Assembly (NCBI RefSeq): GCF_018982965.1
Contig: NZ_JACBYP010000092.1
Span: 1 to 32,701, forward strand
Reading direction: 5' to 3'
DNA from: Streptomyces mayonensis
GTDB lineage: Bacteria; Actinomycetota; Actinomycetes; Streptomycetales; Streptomycetaceae
DNA: 32,701 bases
Positions 8,361-21,272 of this stretch are shown here, piece by piece. Under the pieces are notes generated by a model that saw only the letters and a program-made list of their open reading frames with translations, had not been told where the DNA came from and ran no database searches. The translations under genes and the position numbers were made by a program. Each line of letters begins with the position of its first letter. Positions within the stretch are counted from its first letter, which is position 1.

Positions 8361-8439
8361 CGCTCGTCCGCCCCCGCTCGTCCGCCCCGCCCCCGCGCTC
8401 GTCCGGTCTGGTCTCCGCGCTCGTCCGGTCCGGTCTCCG
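8361..8439. repeat. GC-rich short direct repeats between the two lipoprotein genes
   Basis: CGCTCGTCCG occurs four times (8361, 8375, 8396, 8418). The last two copies belong to a nearly perfect 22-bp tandem unit (8396-8417 and 8418-8439, one C/T difference). The repeats sit just after the stop of the second lipoprotein gene, in the 8186-8448 gap. No coding sequence or hairpin terminator is evident there. Confidence 0.7.
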
Positions 8440-8448
8440 CGGTCGTGC

Positions 8449-10011
8449 TCAGGAGCAGACCGTGCCGGCTGCCGGTACCTTCCCGTCCAGGAGATAGGCG
8501 TCCACCGCGCCCCGCACGCACTTGTTCTTGCTGTCGTAGGCCCCGTGCCCCTCGCCCTTGTACGTCAGCTCCACGCCGACGCCCTTCCCCAGCGCCTCGG
8601 CCATCCGCCCGGCGCCCTCGTAGGGCGTCGCCGGGTCCCCGGTGTTGCCGATCACCACGATCGGCGGGGCGCCCGGCGCGCTGACGTCGGGATGGTCGGC
8701 GGCGCCCGCCACCGCCCAGTCGGTGCAGCTGAGCATGGACCAGGCGAGGTAGTCGCCGAACACGGGCGAGGCCTTGCGGAACTCGGGGAGCTTGCTCTCG
8801 ACGTAGGACGAGTCGTACCGCGCCTTGTCGTCGGCGCAGCTGATGGCGGCGTTGGCCGCGCCGATGTTGCTGTACTGGCCGTTCTCGTTGCGTCCGTTCA
8901 ACGAGTCCGACAGCGCCATCAGGAGGCGACCGTCACCGTCGTACGCCTGTTGCAGGCCTTCGGTCAGGTACTCCCAGAAGTCCTTCGAGTAGAGCGACTG
9001 CGCGATGCCGCCGGTCGCGGCGGTCTCGGTGAGGTTCCGGGGGGCGATGCCGGGGATCGGCCTGCGGTCGAGGTCCTTGAGCAGCTGCGCGATGCGGGAC
9101 TTGACGTCCTCGGCGGTGTCCCCGACGGGGCAGTCCTCGGTCTTGGACACACAGTCCTCGGCGAAGTTGTCGAGCGCCAGCTGGAAGCCCTTCGTCTGCC
9201 CGAGCGAACTCTGCTCCGCGTTCTGCGTCGGGTCGACGACCGCGTCGAAGACCGCACGGCCCACCTTCTTGGGGAAGAGGTGGGCGTAGACGCCCCCGAG
9301 TTCGGTGCCGTAGGAGATGCCGAAGTAGTGCAGCTTCTCGTCGCCGAGGACCTGACGCATCAGGTCCATGTCGCGGGCCGCGTCGGTGGTGCGCACATGC
9401 GGAAGGATCTTCTTCGAGTTCTTCTCGCAGGCCGCGTTGAACTTCTCCGTGTTGTCCAGCAACTCGGTGCGCTCGGCCTGGTCGTCGGGGGTGGCGTCCT
9501 GCTGGAAGTAGGCGTCGAGCTGTTTGTCGTCCAGGCACTCGACGGGGTCGCTGCGGCCGACGCCGCGCGGATCGAAGCTGACCAGGTCGTAGCGGGTGCG
9601 CAGGTTCGCGTAGTCCTGGCCGAAGGCCGGCAGCGTGGTGACGCCCGAACCGCCCGGACCGCCGAAGTTGAAGACGAGCGAGCCGATCCGCCGGTCCGCC
9701 GCGCCGCTGGACGCGGCCCGGATCAGCGCGATGCCGATCGTGTCGCCCTCGGGGTCGTCCCAGTCGAGCGGAGCCTTCATGGTGGCGCACTGCCACGCGT
9801 CGCCATCAGGCAGGGGGGAGGGGGCGGAGCCGCCGCCCTCGGCCTCGGAAGGTGCGGGGCAGTCCTTCCAGTCGAGCTTCTGGGCCGTCAGGTCCTCGTC
9901 GCCGCCTGAGTCGCGTCCGGAGTCGTCGCTGCAACCCGCCAGCGTGGCGGACAGCACCACGGCGGTGACGGCGGTCAGGGCGCCGGCGCGCAGCCGGAGG
10001 GAGTGCGGCAT
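8449..10011 (-). CDS. Secreted TAP-family alpha/beta-hydrolase lipoprotein (copy 2)
   Basis: This 520-aa paralogue of the preceding hydrolase has the same architecture: a signal peptide ending in SATLAGC with lipobox Cys27, FNFGGPGGSG, nucleophile GISYG (Ser233), GNTGDPATPYEGAGR and a catalytic His in GEGHGAYDS. It should be a surface-anchored exo- or aminopeptidase. Compared with copy 1 it contains an extra Cys-bearing segment (DCVSKTEDC, near residues 284-292) that could form a disulfide. No Shine-Dalgarno sequence precedes the ATG at 10011; instead CACCAT lies 6 nt upstream, as in possible leaderless starts elsewhere in this window. The pair most likely arose by tandem duplication. Substrate preference of each copy cannot be judged here. 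Confidence 0.92.
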   Translation of the reverse strand: MPHSLRLRAGALTAVTAVVLSATLAGCSDDSGRDSGGDEDLTAQKLDWKDCPAPSEAEGGGSAPSPLPDGDAWQCATMKAPLDWDDPEGDTIGIALIRAASSGAADRRIGSLVFNFGGPGGSGVTTLPAFGQDYANLRTRYDLVSFDPRGVGRSDPVECLDDKQLDAYFQQDATPDDQAERTELLDNTEKFNAACEKNSKKILPHVRTTDAARDMDLMRQVLGDEKLHYFGISYGTELGGVYAHLFPKKVGRAVFDAVVDPTQNAEQSSLGQTKGFQLALDNFAEDCVSKTEDCPVGDTAEDVKSRIAQLLKDLDRRPIPGIAPRNLTETAATGGIAQSLYSKDFWEYLTEGLQQAYDGDGRLLMALSDSLNGRNENGQYSNIGAANAAISCADDKARYDSSYVESKLPEFRKASPVFGDYLAWSMLSCTDWAVAGAADHPDVSAPGAPPIVVIGNTGDPATPYEGAGRMAEALGKGVGVELTYKGEGHGAYDSKNKCVRGAVDAYLLDGKVPAAGTVCS

Positions 10012-10017
10012 GCGTCC

Positions 10018-10023
10018 ATGGTG
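10018..10023 (-). promoter_or_regulatory. Possible -10 hexamer for leaderless TAP lipoprotein gene
   Basis: CACCAT on the minus strand is 6 nt upstream of the ATG at 10011 and no Shine-Dalgarno sequence is present. It is the weakest of the leaderless candidates because it lacks the TA start of a -10 box. Confidence 0.3.
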
Positions 10024-10138
10024 GGGGCGCGCGGAGCCTGGCGCCCGGGGCGGGGGCCGTACGAGGGACGGCCGGGCGTCCGGGACGGCGGCCGTACGGG
10101 GTATGCGAGGTGTACGGCGCGCCGCCGGGCCGCAGCCG

Positions 10139-12955
10139 CTACAGGGCCTCTTTCCGGGTCAGGTGGTTGAAGACCAGCCAGCCCGGCAGTACCGGAAGCC
10201 ACAGGGTGAGCAGCCGGAACAGCAGTACCGCGGGGGCCGCGACCTCCTTGGGCAGGCCGACGGCGATCAGACCGACCGTCAGCGTCGCCTCCACCGCACC
10301 CACGCCGCCCGGCGTCGGGGCGGCGGAACCCAGGGCGTTGCCCGCGAGGAAGACGACCGCCACGCTCGCCAGGCTGATGGACGTCGACTCGTCGCCGAAG
10401 GCCCGGATCGAGGCGTCCAGGCACATCACGAAGCACGCGGTGAGCAACAGCATGCCGCCGATGCCGGTGATCAGTTTCTGCGGCCGCTGCAGGATGTCGA
10501 GCATGCGGGGTACGACGCCGGCGAAGAGCGACCGCACGCGCGTGACGACGAATTTGCGCAGGAACGGCACCGACGTCACCACGAGCACGAGGACAGCCAC
10601 GGTCAGCAGGCCCGCGATGACCGTCCTGGACGGCGACAGGGACGGAGTCTTCTCGGTCCCCGTGAGGTAGCCGAAGGAGAGCAGCATCAGGATGTGGCAG
10701 CCGAGTCCGAACAGCTGGGAGGCGCCGACGCTCGCCACCGCGAGCCCCGGGCGCACGCCCGCGCGCTGCAGGAAGCGGGTGTTCAGGGCCACGCCGCCGA
10801 CCGCCGCGGGGGCGACGATCTTCACGAACGATCCGGCGACCTGTGCCGCCACGGTCCGCAGGAACGGCACCCGCTCCGGCACGAAGCCCAGCAGGGACAT
10901 GGCCGCCGCCACGTAGCTCGCGGCCGAGAACAGCACCGCGGCGGCCACCCAGCCCCACTCCGCGTTGGAGATCAGCGGCCCGAACTCGATGTGGGTGAGC
11001 TGCGTCAGCAGGAAGTAGGCGCCGATCGCCCCCGCGATGAAGCTGATCAGGGTGCGCGGCCGCACCCGTTCCAGTCGGGCGGGCTCGACGGGGGCCTGCG
11101 GCCGGATTCGCAGCACCGCGTGGCGGATCTGGGTGAGCAGGTCCTCCTCGCGCGCCTCCTCCAGTGCCTCGTCCACGGCCCGTTTCTCGGCCCGCTGCTC
11201 CGCCCGTACGGCCTTCTTGTCCGGCTTGTCGGGCTTCGCGCTCCTGTCCGTCCTCGTGGACGTGCCGTCCTCCTCGGCGGTGGTGCCCGGTCTGTCGCCG
11301 GCCGCCTCCGCGCGGGCGAGCTTGGCCTGCCGGGAGGACTCCAGGACCGCCTCGCGCTCGCGCTGCGCCCGTTCCCGGGCCAGTCTGCGCAGGGTCCCGC
11401 GCGTGGAGCGGCTCAGGGCGATGGGCTGGAGCATCGGCAGACAGTCCGCCACGGCGTCGGGGCCCAGCACTGCCACCGCCGAGGCGACCGCGCGTTCGGC
11501 GCCGACCCGCAGGCCGAGCGTCACCAGGAGCTGGGAGATGTCCATGCGCAGCAGCAGGTCGCCGGCGGCGATCTCACCGATGCGCAGGTCGGTGAGGATC
11601 ACCGTGCCGGAACGATCCACCAGGATGGCGTCACCCACCAGCCTGCGGTGCGCGATACGCCGCGACTGCAGGGCGCGCACCTGTTCCCAGGTGCCGCGCA
11701 GCAGGTCGTCGGTGATCTCCTCGTCCGGCAGGGAGTCCAGTGTGCGCCCGCCAGTGTGCTCGTAGACGAGCATCACCGCGTCCGGACCCAGCTCCGACGT
11801 CGCGATCAGCTTCGGCGCGTTGGCGCCGGCCGCGATCGCCGCGTAGGCGAGCAGGGCCTCCTGCTCCAGGGCCTGCCGCAGCGACGGGAGGCTGCTGCGG
11901 GTGGCGAAGCCGCGCAGGGTCAGGTTGCGCCAGGCACGGTAGAAGAAGCCCTGCGCCTGCTGCTCCCGGTCCACCACCGTCACGTCGAGCGGCCGGCCGT
12001 CCTCCAGGGTGACGAAGTAGCTGCGGCCGCGGTCGCCGGTCTCCGTGGTGTCCGACGGGGCTTCCTGGCGGGCGGCGGTCACCGGGTGGAAGCCCACGTG
12101 CCGCAGACCCGCCATCAGCGTCCGGCCGGTGGGCCGCACGTTGGGGGAGCCGACCGCGTACAGCGTGCCGTAGGCGACGGTCCAGCCGATCAGCACCGTC
12201 AGGATGATCGAGAACGGTGTCGTGTAGCCGGTGACGAGCATCGAGAACGCGTCGAGCAGCAGCACGATCCACAGCACCGCACGCCACCGGGGGCGGCGCG
12301 ACATGCCGACGGCCGTCATGTACGCGATGACCGGAGCCAGGTAGCCGTGCACGGGGTCGGTCAGCGCGTGGATGTCGCCGGGCGACGGCTGGGTGAGCGC
12401 GTCCTGGATCGAGCCCGGGGCGGCCCGGGCGACCCACAGGTCCGTGGCGAGGGTCACCCCGTGCGCGAGTACGGCGGCCAGTACGCCGTCGGCGATCCGC
12501 AGACCGTCCCGTTTGATCAGCCGCTCGATCGCGAAGGCGACCGGCACGAGGAGGATCGCGATGCTGGACGCCAGTCCCGCGATCTTGATGAGCAGGTCCG
12601 GCGCCTGCCCGGTGCCCTTGTTGATGTCCTGTTCGAGGCCCGAGGTGGTGCCGTGCGCGAAGGCGGCCACGGCGAGGAGCACGGCCACGGCAAGAACGCC
12701 CACCAGGAGCCGCATGAGGTCCGACGGCCGGTGCACGCGCGCGGGGAGCAGCGGTTCGTCGCCCTCCACCTCGTCGATGTGGGCCACGTCGTCGGGGTCG
12801 GCGGCCGTCGCCGAGCGGCTCCCCGACGACCGCCTGCCGGTCTTCCCGCCGTCGTCGTCCGCGGTGCCCGGGCGCGACGCAGCGTCAGAGGTGCCCTCGG
12901 CGCCCTCGGGGTGCACACCCTGCTGCTCCATCGCCTCTTCTTGCTCTCGTATCAC
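10139..12955 (-). CDS. Kinase-like / MprF (UPF0104) flippase-type membrane fusion protein
   Basis: A 938-aa multidomain membrane protein. Residues 1-70 are hydrophilic. Residues ~75-290 contain several membrane helices in a small acid-phosphatase- or DUF-like membrane region. Residues ~315-530 resemble a degenerate ABC1/APH-type kinase: an MLVYEHTGGRTLD hinge-like segment, then AHRRLVGDAILVDRSG where a kinase has HRD..N, then LTDLRIGE where DFG is expected, so key catalytic residues are altered. A Lys/Arg/Glu-rich linker at ~530-630 leads to eight or so helices at ~640-935 matching the lysylphosphatidylglycerol synthase TM (MprF N-terminal, UPF0104) flippase region, with the typical SFVKIVAPAAVGGVALNTRFLQRAGV motif. 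No LPG synthetase catalytic domain is present. It may move or sense a lipid. GTG at 12955 is used; ATG at 12931 (AAGAGG just upstream) is an alternative. Confidence 0.82.
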   Translation of the reverse strand: MIREQEEAMEQQGVHPEGAEGTSDAASRPGTADDDGGKTGRRSSGSRSATAADPDDVAHIDEVEGDEPLLPARVHRPSDLMRLLVGVLAVAVLLAVAAFAHGTTSGLEQDINKGTGQAPDLLIKIAGLASSIAILLVPVAFAIERLIKRDGLRIADGVLAAVLAHGVTLATDLWVARAAPGSIQDALTQPSPGDIHALTDPVHGYLAPVIAYMTAVGMSRRPRWRAVLWIVLLLDAFSMLVTGYTTPFSIILTVLIGWTVAYGTLYAVGSPNVRPTGRTLMAGLRHVGFHPVTAARQEAPSDTTETGDRGRSYFVTLEDGRPLDVTVVDREQQAQGFFYRAWRNLTLRGFATRSSLPSLRQALEQEALLAYAAIAAGANAPKLIATSELGPDAVMLVYEHTGGRTLDSLPDEEITDDLLRGTWEQVRALQSRRIAHRRLVGDAILVDRSGTVILTDLRIGEIAAGDLLLRMDISQLLVTLGLRVGAERAVASAVAVLGPDAVADCLPMLQPIALSRSTRGTLRRLARERAQREREAVLESSRQAKLARAEAAGDRPGTTAEEDGTSTRTDRSAKPDKPDKKAVRAEQRAEKRAVDEALEEAREEDLLTQIRHAVLRIRPQAPVEPARLERVRPRTLISFIAGAIGAYFLLTQLTHIEFGPLISNAEWGWVAAAVLFSAASYVAAAMSLLGFVPERVPFLRTVAAQVAGSFVKIVAPAAVGGVALNTRFLQRAGVRPGLAVASVGASQLFGLGCHILMLLSFGYLTGTEKTPSLSPSRTVIAGLLTVAVLVLVVTSVPFLRKFVVTRVRSLFAGVVPRMLDILQRPQKLITGIGGMLLLTACFVMCLDASIRAFGDESTSISLASVAVVFLAGNALGSAAPTPGGVGAVEATLTVGLIAVGLPKEVAAPAVLLFRLLTLWLPVLPGWLVFNHLTRKEAL

Positions 12956-13103
12956 TGGTCACCGCCCGCACGATGGTGGCATGCCGTGCCGGTCCCGGCA
13001 GGCATCAGGGTGCCCGTGCGGGCCGCACAGTCTGCCCGAAGCGCCACTCGCGGGCGAGGGACGCGCACCGTCCGGACCGCGCCGAGCTGTCGGTGGAGTG
13101 CGG

Positions 13104-13109
13104 CAGGAT
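13104..13109 (+). promoter_or_regulatory. Putative -10 hexamer for leaderless ATL gene
   Basis: CAGGAT lies 7 nt before the ATG at 13117 and there is no convincing Shine-Dalgarno sequence. This geometry puts the transcription start at or next to the start codon. Confidence 0.45.
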
Positions 13110-13116
13110 GGGACGG

Positions 13117-13503
13117 ATGAGCGAGCAGAGCCTTCCGGACGACGCCCGCGCGGAGCGCGCGGACGCGCTGCCCGAATACGCCGAGCGGGTCCTGGACGTG
13201 ACCGAGGTGATTCCGCCGGGCCGCGTCATGACGTACGGGGACGTCGCGGAGTACTTGGAGGAGGGCGGACCCCGTCAGGTCGGCCGTGTGATGTCCCTCT
13301 ACGGCGGCGGCGTCCCCTGGTGGCGTGTCGTCCGCGCGGACGGCGTCCTGCTCGCCGGGCAGGAACTCGAGGCCCTCGACCGCTACCGGGAGGAGGGGAC
13401 GCCCCTGAAGGAGGCGAGCAGAGCCGCGGAGGGGCATCTGCCGCGCGTCGACCTGAAGCGGGCTCGGTGGGACGGCGGCGGAGGCGCGGAGGGTCACACC
13501 TGA
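13117..13503 (+). CDS. Alkyltransferase-like DNA repair protein (ATL)
   Basis: The 128-aa protein is the DNA-binding domain of the O6-alkylguanine alkyltransferase family without the acceptor cysteine. The helix-turn-helix entry VIPPGRVMTYGDVA (residues 32-44) and the Arg-finger region are conserved, but the active-site PCHRV is P67-W68-W69-R70-V71, with Trp in place of Cys. Such ATL proteins bind O6-alkylguanine, flip it out and hand the lesion to nucleotide excision repair rather than reversing it. The start at 13117 gives the normal length and begins MSEQSLPDD; a -10-like CAGGAT 7 nt upstream suggests a leaderless mRNA. It is divergent from the large membrane protein gene and 275 nt upstream of adnA, the order I recall from mycobacteria (Rv3204 next to adnAB). 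Identity is very probable. Confidence 0.92.
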   Translation: MSEQSLPDDARAERADALPEYAERVLDVTEVIPPGRVMTYGDVAEYLEEGGPRQVGRVMSLYGGGVPWWRVVRADGVLLAGQELEALDRYREEGTPLKEASRAAEGHLPRVDLKRARWDGGGGAEGHT

Positions 13504-13778
13504 CAGCTTCCGCCATGTCACCGGCCGGCGTGCGACCCGTGATCCGTCCGAGGGAAACGGGACCCTTCGGGGATGGCGGGGATGTCGGTGGCATGACGTA
13601 CGTTCGTGGTGCGCAGGACGCGCGTGCCGCGAGTGGCCCGGGGAGAGAAGGGGAAGCCCCGCTTCCGTCTCCTCCACCGGCGTGACGTCGGCCGCGCGCG
13701 TCCCCCTCATCCCGCGGTCACCGCCGTACCCGCACCGCGGACGGACCACCAGCACACCCACCAGGACCGGCGAACCAC

Positions 13779-17609
<3,831 letters not shown>

Positions 17610-17715
17610 GCGCCGGAGTCCGCGACGCCCGGTGCGACGGGCTGCGCCACAGGCGCTGACCAGCGCTTCTCCCGGCCGCCGGGGCGCTGCCGCATCCACT
17701 GTCGGTGGCCGCAGC

Positions 17716-17721
17716 TAGCCT
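17716..17721 (+). promoter_or_regulatory. Putative -10 hexamer for leaderless adnB
   Basis: TAGCCT is 7 nt before the GTG at 17729 and no Shine-Dalgarno sequence is present. This supports the GTG at 17729 rather than the in-frame GTG at 17705. Confidence 0.5.
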
Positions 17722-17728
17722 CTTTGAC

Positions 17729-20700
17729 GTGCCTGCCCACCTCACCGATCCCGAGCAGCTCAAGGAGCTCCTCGGCATCCCGTTCACCCCGGAGCAGACG
17801 GCCTGCATCGTCGCGCCGCCCGCCCCGCAGGTCATCGTGGCCGGAGCCGGGTCGGGCAAGACGACGGTGATGGCGGCCCGCGTGGTGTGGCTGGTGGGCA
17901 CCGGCCAGGTCGCGCCGGAACAGGTCCTCGGCCTCACCTTCACCAACAAGGCGGCCGGTGAACTCGCCGAACGGGTCCGCAAGGCCCTGATCCGCGCGGG
18001 CGTCACCGACCCCGACGCGCTCGACCCCGACCACCCGCCGGGCGAGCCGGTGATCTCCACGTACCACGCCTTCGCGGGCCGCCTGCTGACCGACCACGGG
18101 CTGCGACTCGGGCTGGAGCCCACTTCCCGGCTGCTCGCCGACGCCACCCGCTACCAGCTCGCCGCGCGGGTCCTGCGCGAGGCCCCCGGGCCCTACCCGG
18201 CGCTCACGCGTTCCTTCCCCGACCTGGTCGGGGACCTCCTCGCACTCGACGCCGAACTCGCCGAGCACCTCGTACGCCCCGAGGACCTGCGCACCTGGGA
18301 CGCCGGCCTTCTCGACTCCCTGGAGGGCGTCCGGCTCGGCAACGCCGACCTGCGCAAGGTCCCCGAGGCCGCCCGGGCCCGCCGCGAACTGGCGGACCTG
18401 GTGCTCCGCTACCGGGCCGCCAAACGCGAACGCGACCTGCTCGACTTCGGCGACCAGATCGCCCTGTCCGCACGGCTCGCGGGGCTCCCCGAGGTGGGCC
18501 GCGTCCTGCGCGACGAGTTCCGGGTGGTGCTGCTGGACGAGTACCAGGACACGTCCGTGGCCCAGCGCGTCCTCCTGGCGGGCCTGTTCGGCGGCGGCAC
18601 CGGCCACCCCGTGACCGCCGTCGGTGACCCGTGCCAGGCGATCTACGGCTGGCGCGGCGCCTCCGTCGCCAACCTCGACGACTTCCCCGAGCACTTCGGG
18701 CGGGCGGACGGCCGCCCCGCCGCCCGCCATGCCCTCAGCGAGAACCGGCGCAGCGGCGGCCGCCTCCTCGACCTCGCCAACGGTCTCGCCGAACCCCTGC
18801 GCGCCCTGCACACGGGTGTGGAAGCACTGCGCCCCGCACCCGGCGCCGAACACGACGGCACCGTCCGCTGCGCACTGCTGCGCACCCACGCCGAGGAGAT
18901 GGAGTGGATCGCCGACTCCGTCGCCCACCTCGTGCGCACCGGCACCGCGCCCGGGGAGATCGCCGTCCTGTGCCGCACGGCGACGGACTTCGCCCGGATC
19001 CAGGGCGCCCTGGTGGCCCGCGACGTGCCCGTCGAGGTCGTCGGCCTCTCCGGGCTGCTGCACCTGCCCGAGGTGGCCGACCTGGTCGCCGTCTGCGAGG
19101 TCCTGCAGGACCCCGGCGCCAACGCCTCCCTGGTCCGCCTGCTCACCGGACCCCGCTGGCGCATCGGGGCGCGCGACCTCGCCCTGCTGGGCCGCCGCGC
19201 CCGGCTGCTCGTGAGCCACGCGCGCGTGGCGGGCGACGACGACCCCGACCGGAGGCTCGCCGAGGCCGTCGAAGGGGTCGACCCCTCGGAGGTGATATCG
19301 CTGGCGGACGCGTTGGACACCTTCCTGGAGACGCCGCTGGACGGCACCGGGGACGACGACGGGCTGCCCTTCTCACCCGACGCGCGCGTGCGGTTCGCCC
19401 GGCTGGCCGCCGAACTGCGCGAGCTGCGGCGTGCCCTGTCCGACCCGCTCATGGACGTCCTGCACCGCGTACTCGCCGTCACCGGTCTGGAGGTCGAGCT
19501 GTCGGCCTCGCCGCACGCGCTGGCCGCCCGCCGCCGCGAGACCCTGTCCAACTTCCTGGACGTCGCCGCGTCCTTCGCCGCGGGCGACGGCGAGGCCACG
19601 CTGCTCGCCTTCCTGGCGTTCCTGCGCACCGCTGCCCAGTACGAGAAGGGTCTCGACAACGCGCTGCCCGGCGGCGAGAACACCGTCAAGGTGCTCACCG
19701 CGCACAAGTCCAAGGGCCTGGAGTGGGACGTCGTCGCCGTACCCGGCCTGGTCACCGGCACCTTCCCCAGCAGCCAGGGCCGGGAGAAGTGGACCGCCCA
19801 GGGCAAGGTGCTCCCGCACCGACTGCGCGGCGACGCCGACACCCTGCCCGAGGTGGCCTCCTGGGACTCCCGGGGACTGAAGGACTTCCACGCGGCGATG
19901 AAGGAGCACCAGCACACCGAGGAGCTCCGCCTCGGCTACGTCACCTTCACCCGCCCCCGCTCCCTGCTGCTCGGCTCCGGCCACTGGTGGGGGCCCAGCC
20001 AGAAGAAGCCCCGGGGACCCTCCGACTTCCTCACGGCCCTGTACGAGCACTGCGCGGCCGGACACGGCGAGATCGAGGCCTGGGCGGACGAACCCGCCGA
20101 GGACGAGGAGAACCCGGCCCTGCACCGCGCGGAGGACGAGCAGGTCTGGCCGCTGCCCCTGGACGAGGCGGCGCTCGCCCGTCGCCGGGCCGCCGCCGAG
20201 ACGGTCCTCGCCCACCTGGACGCTCTCGCCTCCGAGGAGGACGGGATGCCCGCCGCCTCCCCGTCCGGCGCATACGCCCACGACGACCCGGACTGGCCAC
20301 CGCCGCCCGGGGACGACGACGCCCTCCACGAGCAGGCAGCGCCCGACTGGGCCGAGGACCCGGCCGCGTACGAAGCCACCGGGGACGAGCCCACCGCGGA
20401 CGGTCCCGCCGAGGACCCCGCCGACTGGGACTCCTGGACCACGGCCCGCCCGACCACCCCGCCGGACCGCCCCACGGTCCCGCACCAGGCACCCCCGCCC
20501 GAAGGGCCGCACGACACCACCCCCGGCCGCCTCACGCCGGAGGAGGCACGTACCGTCGCCTCCTGGGACCGCGACCTCGAAGCGCTCACCGGCGAACTGC
20601 TGCGCGCCCGTGAAAGCGTCACCGAGGTGCCCCTCCCGGTGTCGCTGACCGCCTCCCAGCTGCTGAGCCTGGCCGCCGACCCGGACGGCTTCGCCCAGGA

Positions 20701-21262
20701 ACTGGCCCGGCCCATGCCCCGCCCGCCCCGGCCCGCCGCCCGCCGCGGCACCCGTTTCCACGCCTGGGTCGAGGCCCGCTTCGAACCGCTGACCCTGCCG
20801 CTGATGGAACCCGAGGAGCTGCCCGGCGGCGACGCCGAGATCGCCGACGAACAGGACCTCGAGTTCCTCAAGGACGCCTTCGAACGCACCGAGTACGCCC
20901 GGCGCACCCCCTACCGCGTCGAGGCGCCCTTCCAGCTCTCGCTCGCCGGCCGGGTCGTACGCGGCCGCATCGACGCCGTCTACAAGAAGGGCGACGGCGC
21001 GGCGGCGACGTACGAGATCGTCGACTGGAAGACCAACCGCGCGGCCACCGCGGACCCGCTCCAGCTCGCCCTCTACCGCCTCGCCTGGGCCGAGCAGCAG
21101 CGCGTGCCGCTGGAATCGGTGACGGCCGCCTTCCTCTACGTACGCACCGGCGACGTCGTACGGCCCGAGGGGCTGCCCGACCGCGCCGCGCTGGAGAACC
21201 TGCTGCTGGCCGGACCGGTCGGTGACGAACCGCACGATCGGGGAGTCCCGTCGGGCCGATAG
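17729..21262 (+). CDS. adnB: AdnB-type helicase-nuclease subunit
   Basis: The 1177-aa partner of AdnA is a second SF1A motor fused to a RecB-like nuclease; the heterodimer resects double-strand breaks before homologous recombination. Visible motifs are AGAGSGKT (38-45), LLDEYQD (268-274), GDPCQAIYGWRGAS, LTAHKSKGLEWDVVAVPGL, LRLGYVTFTRPR and the nuclease IVDWKTN (Asp1099, Lys1101). The Cys cluster of AdnA is absent, as expected if only one subunit carries the Fe-S staple. Residues ~787-950 form a long acidic, Pro-rich linker between motor and nuclease. GTG 17729 is preferred over the in-frame GTG 17705 because TAGCCT lies 7 nt before it and neither start has a Shine-Dalgarno sequence. Codirectional with adnA; the internal promoter implies partly independent expression. 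Assignment rests on domain order and synteny. Confidence 0.93.
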   Translation: MPAHLTDPEQLKELLGIPFTPEQTACIVAPPAPQVIVAGAGSGKTTVMAARVVWLVGTGQVAPEQVLGLTFTNKAAGELAERVRKALIRAGVTDPDALDPDHPPGEPVISTYHAFAGRLLTDHGLRLGLEPTSRLLADATRYQLAARVLREAPGPYPALTRSFPDLVGDLLALDAELAEHLVRPEDLRTWDAGLLDSLEGVRLGNADLRKVPEAARARRELADLVLRYRAAKRERDLLDFGDQIALSARLAGLPEVGRVLRDEFRVVLLDEYQDTSVAQRVLLAGLFGGGTGHPVTAVGDPCQAIYGWRGASVANLDDFPEHFGRADGRPAARHALSENRRSGGRLLDLANGLAEPLRALHTGVEALRPAPGAEHDGTVRCALLRTHAEEMEWIADSVAHLVRTGTAPGEIAVLCRTATDFARIQGALVARDVPVEVVGLSGLLHLPEVADLVAVCEVLQDPGANASLVRLLTGPRWRIGARDLALLGRRARLLVSHARVAGDDDPDRRLAEAVEGVDPSEVISLADALDTFLETPLDGTGDDDGLPFSPDARVRFARLAAELRELRRALSDPLMDVLHRVLAVTGLEVELSASPHALAARRRETLSNFLDVAASFAAGDGEATLLAFLAFLRTAAQYEKGLDNALPGGENTVKVLTAHKSKGLEWDVVAVPGLVTGTFPSSQGREKWTAQGKVLPHRLRGDADTLPEVASWDSRGLKDFHAAMKEHQHTEELRLGYVTFTRPRSLLLGSGHWWGPSQKKPRGPSDFLTALYEHCAAGHGEIEAWADEPAEDEENPALHRAEDEQVWPLPLDEAALARRRAAAETVLAHLDALASEEDGMPAASPSGAYAHDDPDWPPPPGDDDALHEQAAPDWAEDPAAYEATGDEPTADGPAEDPADWDSWTTARPTTPPDRPTVPHQAPPPEGPHDTTPGRLTPEEARTVASWDRDLEALTGELLRARESVTEVPLPVSLTASQLLSLAADPDGFAQELARPMPRPPRPAARRGTRFHAWVEARFEPLTLPLMEPEELPGGDAEIADEQDLEFLKDAFERTEYARRTPYRVEAPFQLSLAGRVVRGRIDAVYKKGDGAAATYEIVDWKTNRAATADPLQLALYRLAWAEQQRVPLESVTAAFLYVRTGDVVRPEGLPDRAALENLLLAGPVGDEPHDRGVPSGR

Positions 21263-21265
21263 GCT
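21260..21265 (+). promoter_or_regulatory. Putative -10 hexamer for leaderless dipeptidase gene
   Basis: TAGGCT overlaps the end of adnB and lies 7 nt before the ATG at 21273. No Shine-Dalgarno sequence is present. The match to a TANNNT -10 box is good. Confidence 0.5.
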
Positions 21266-21272
21266 CGTGAGT

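Noticed and set aside
9635..13120. 1161-codon open frame on the plus strand
   Set aside because: It opposes the second TAP lipoprotein and the flippase fusion gene. Its translation is low-complexity without any recognisable motif.
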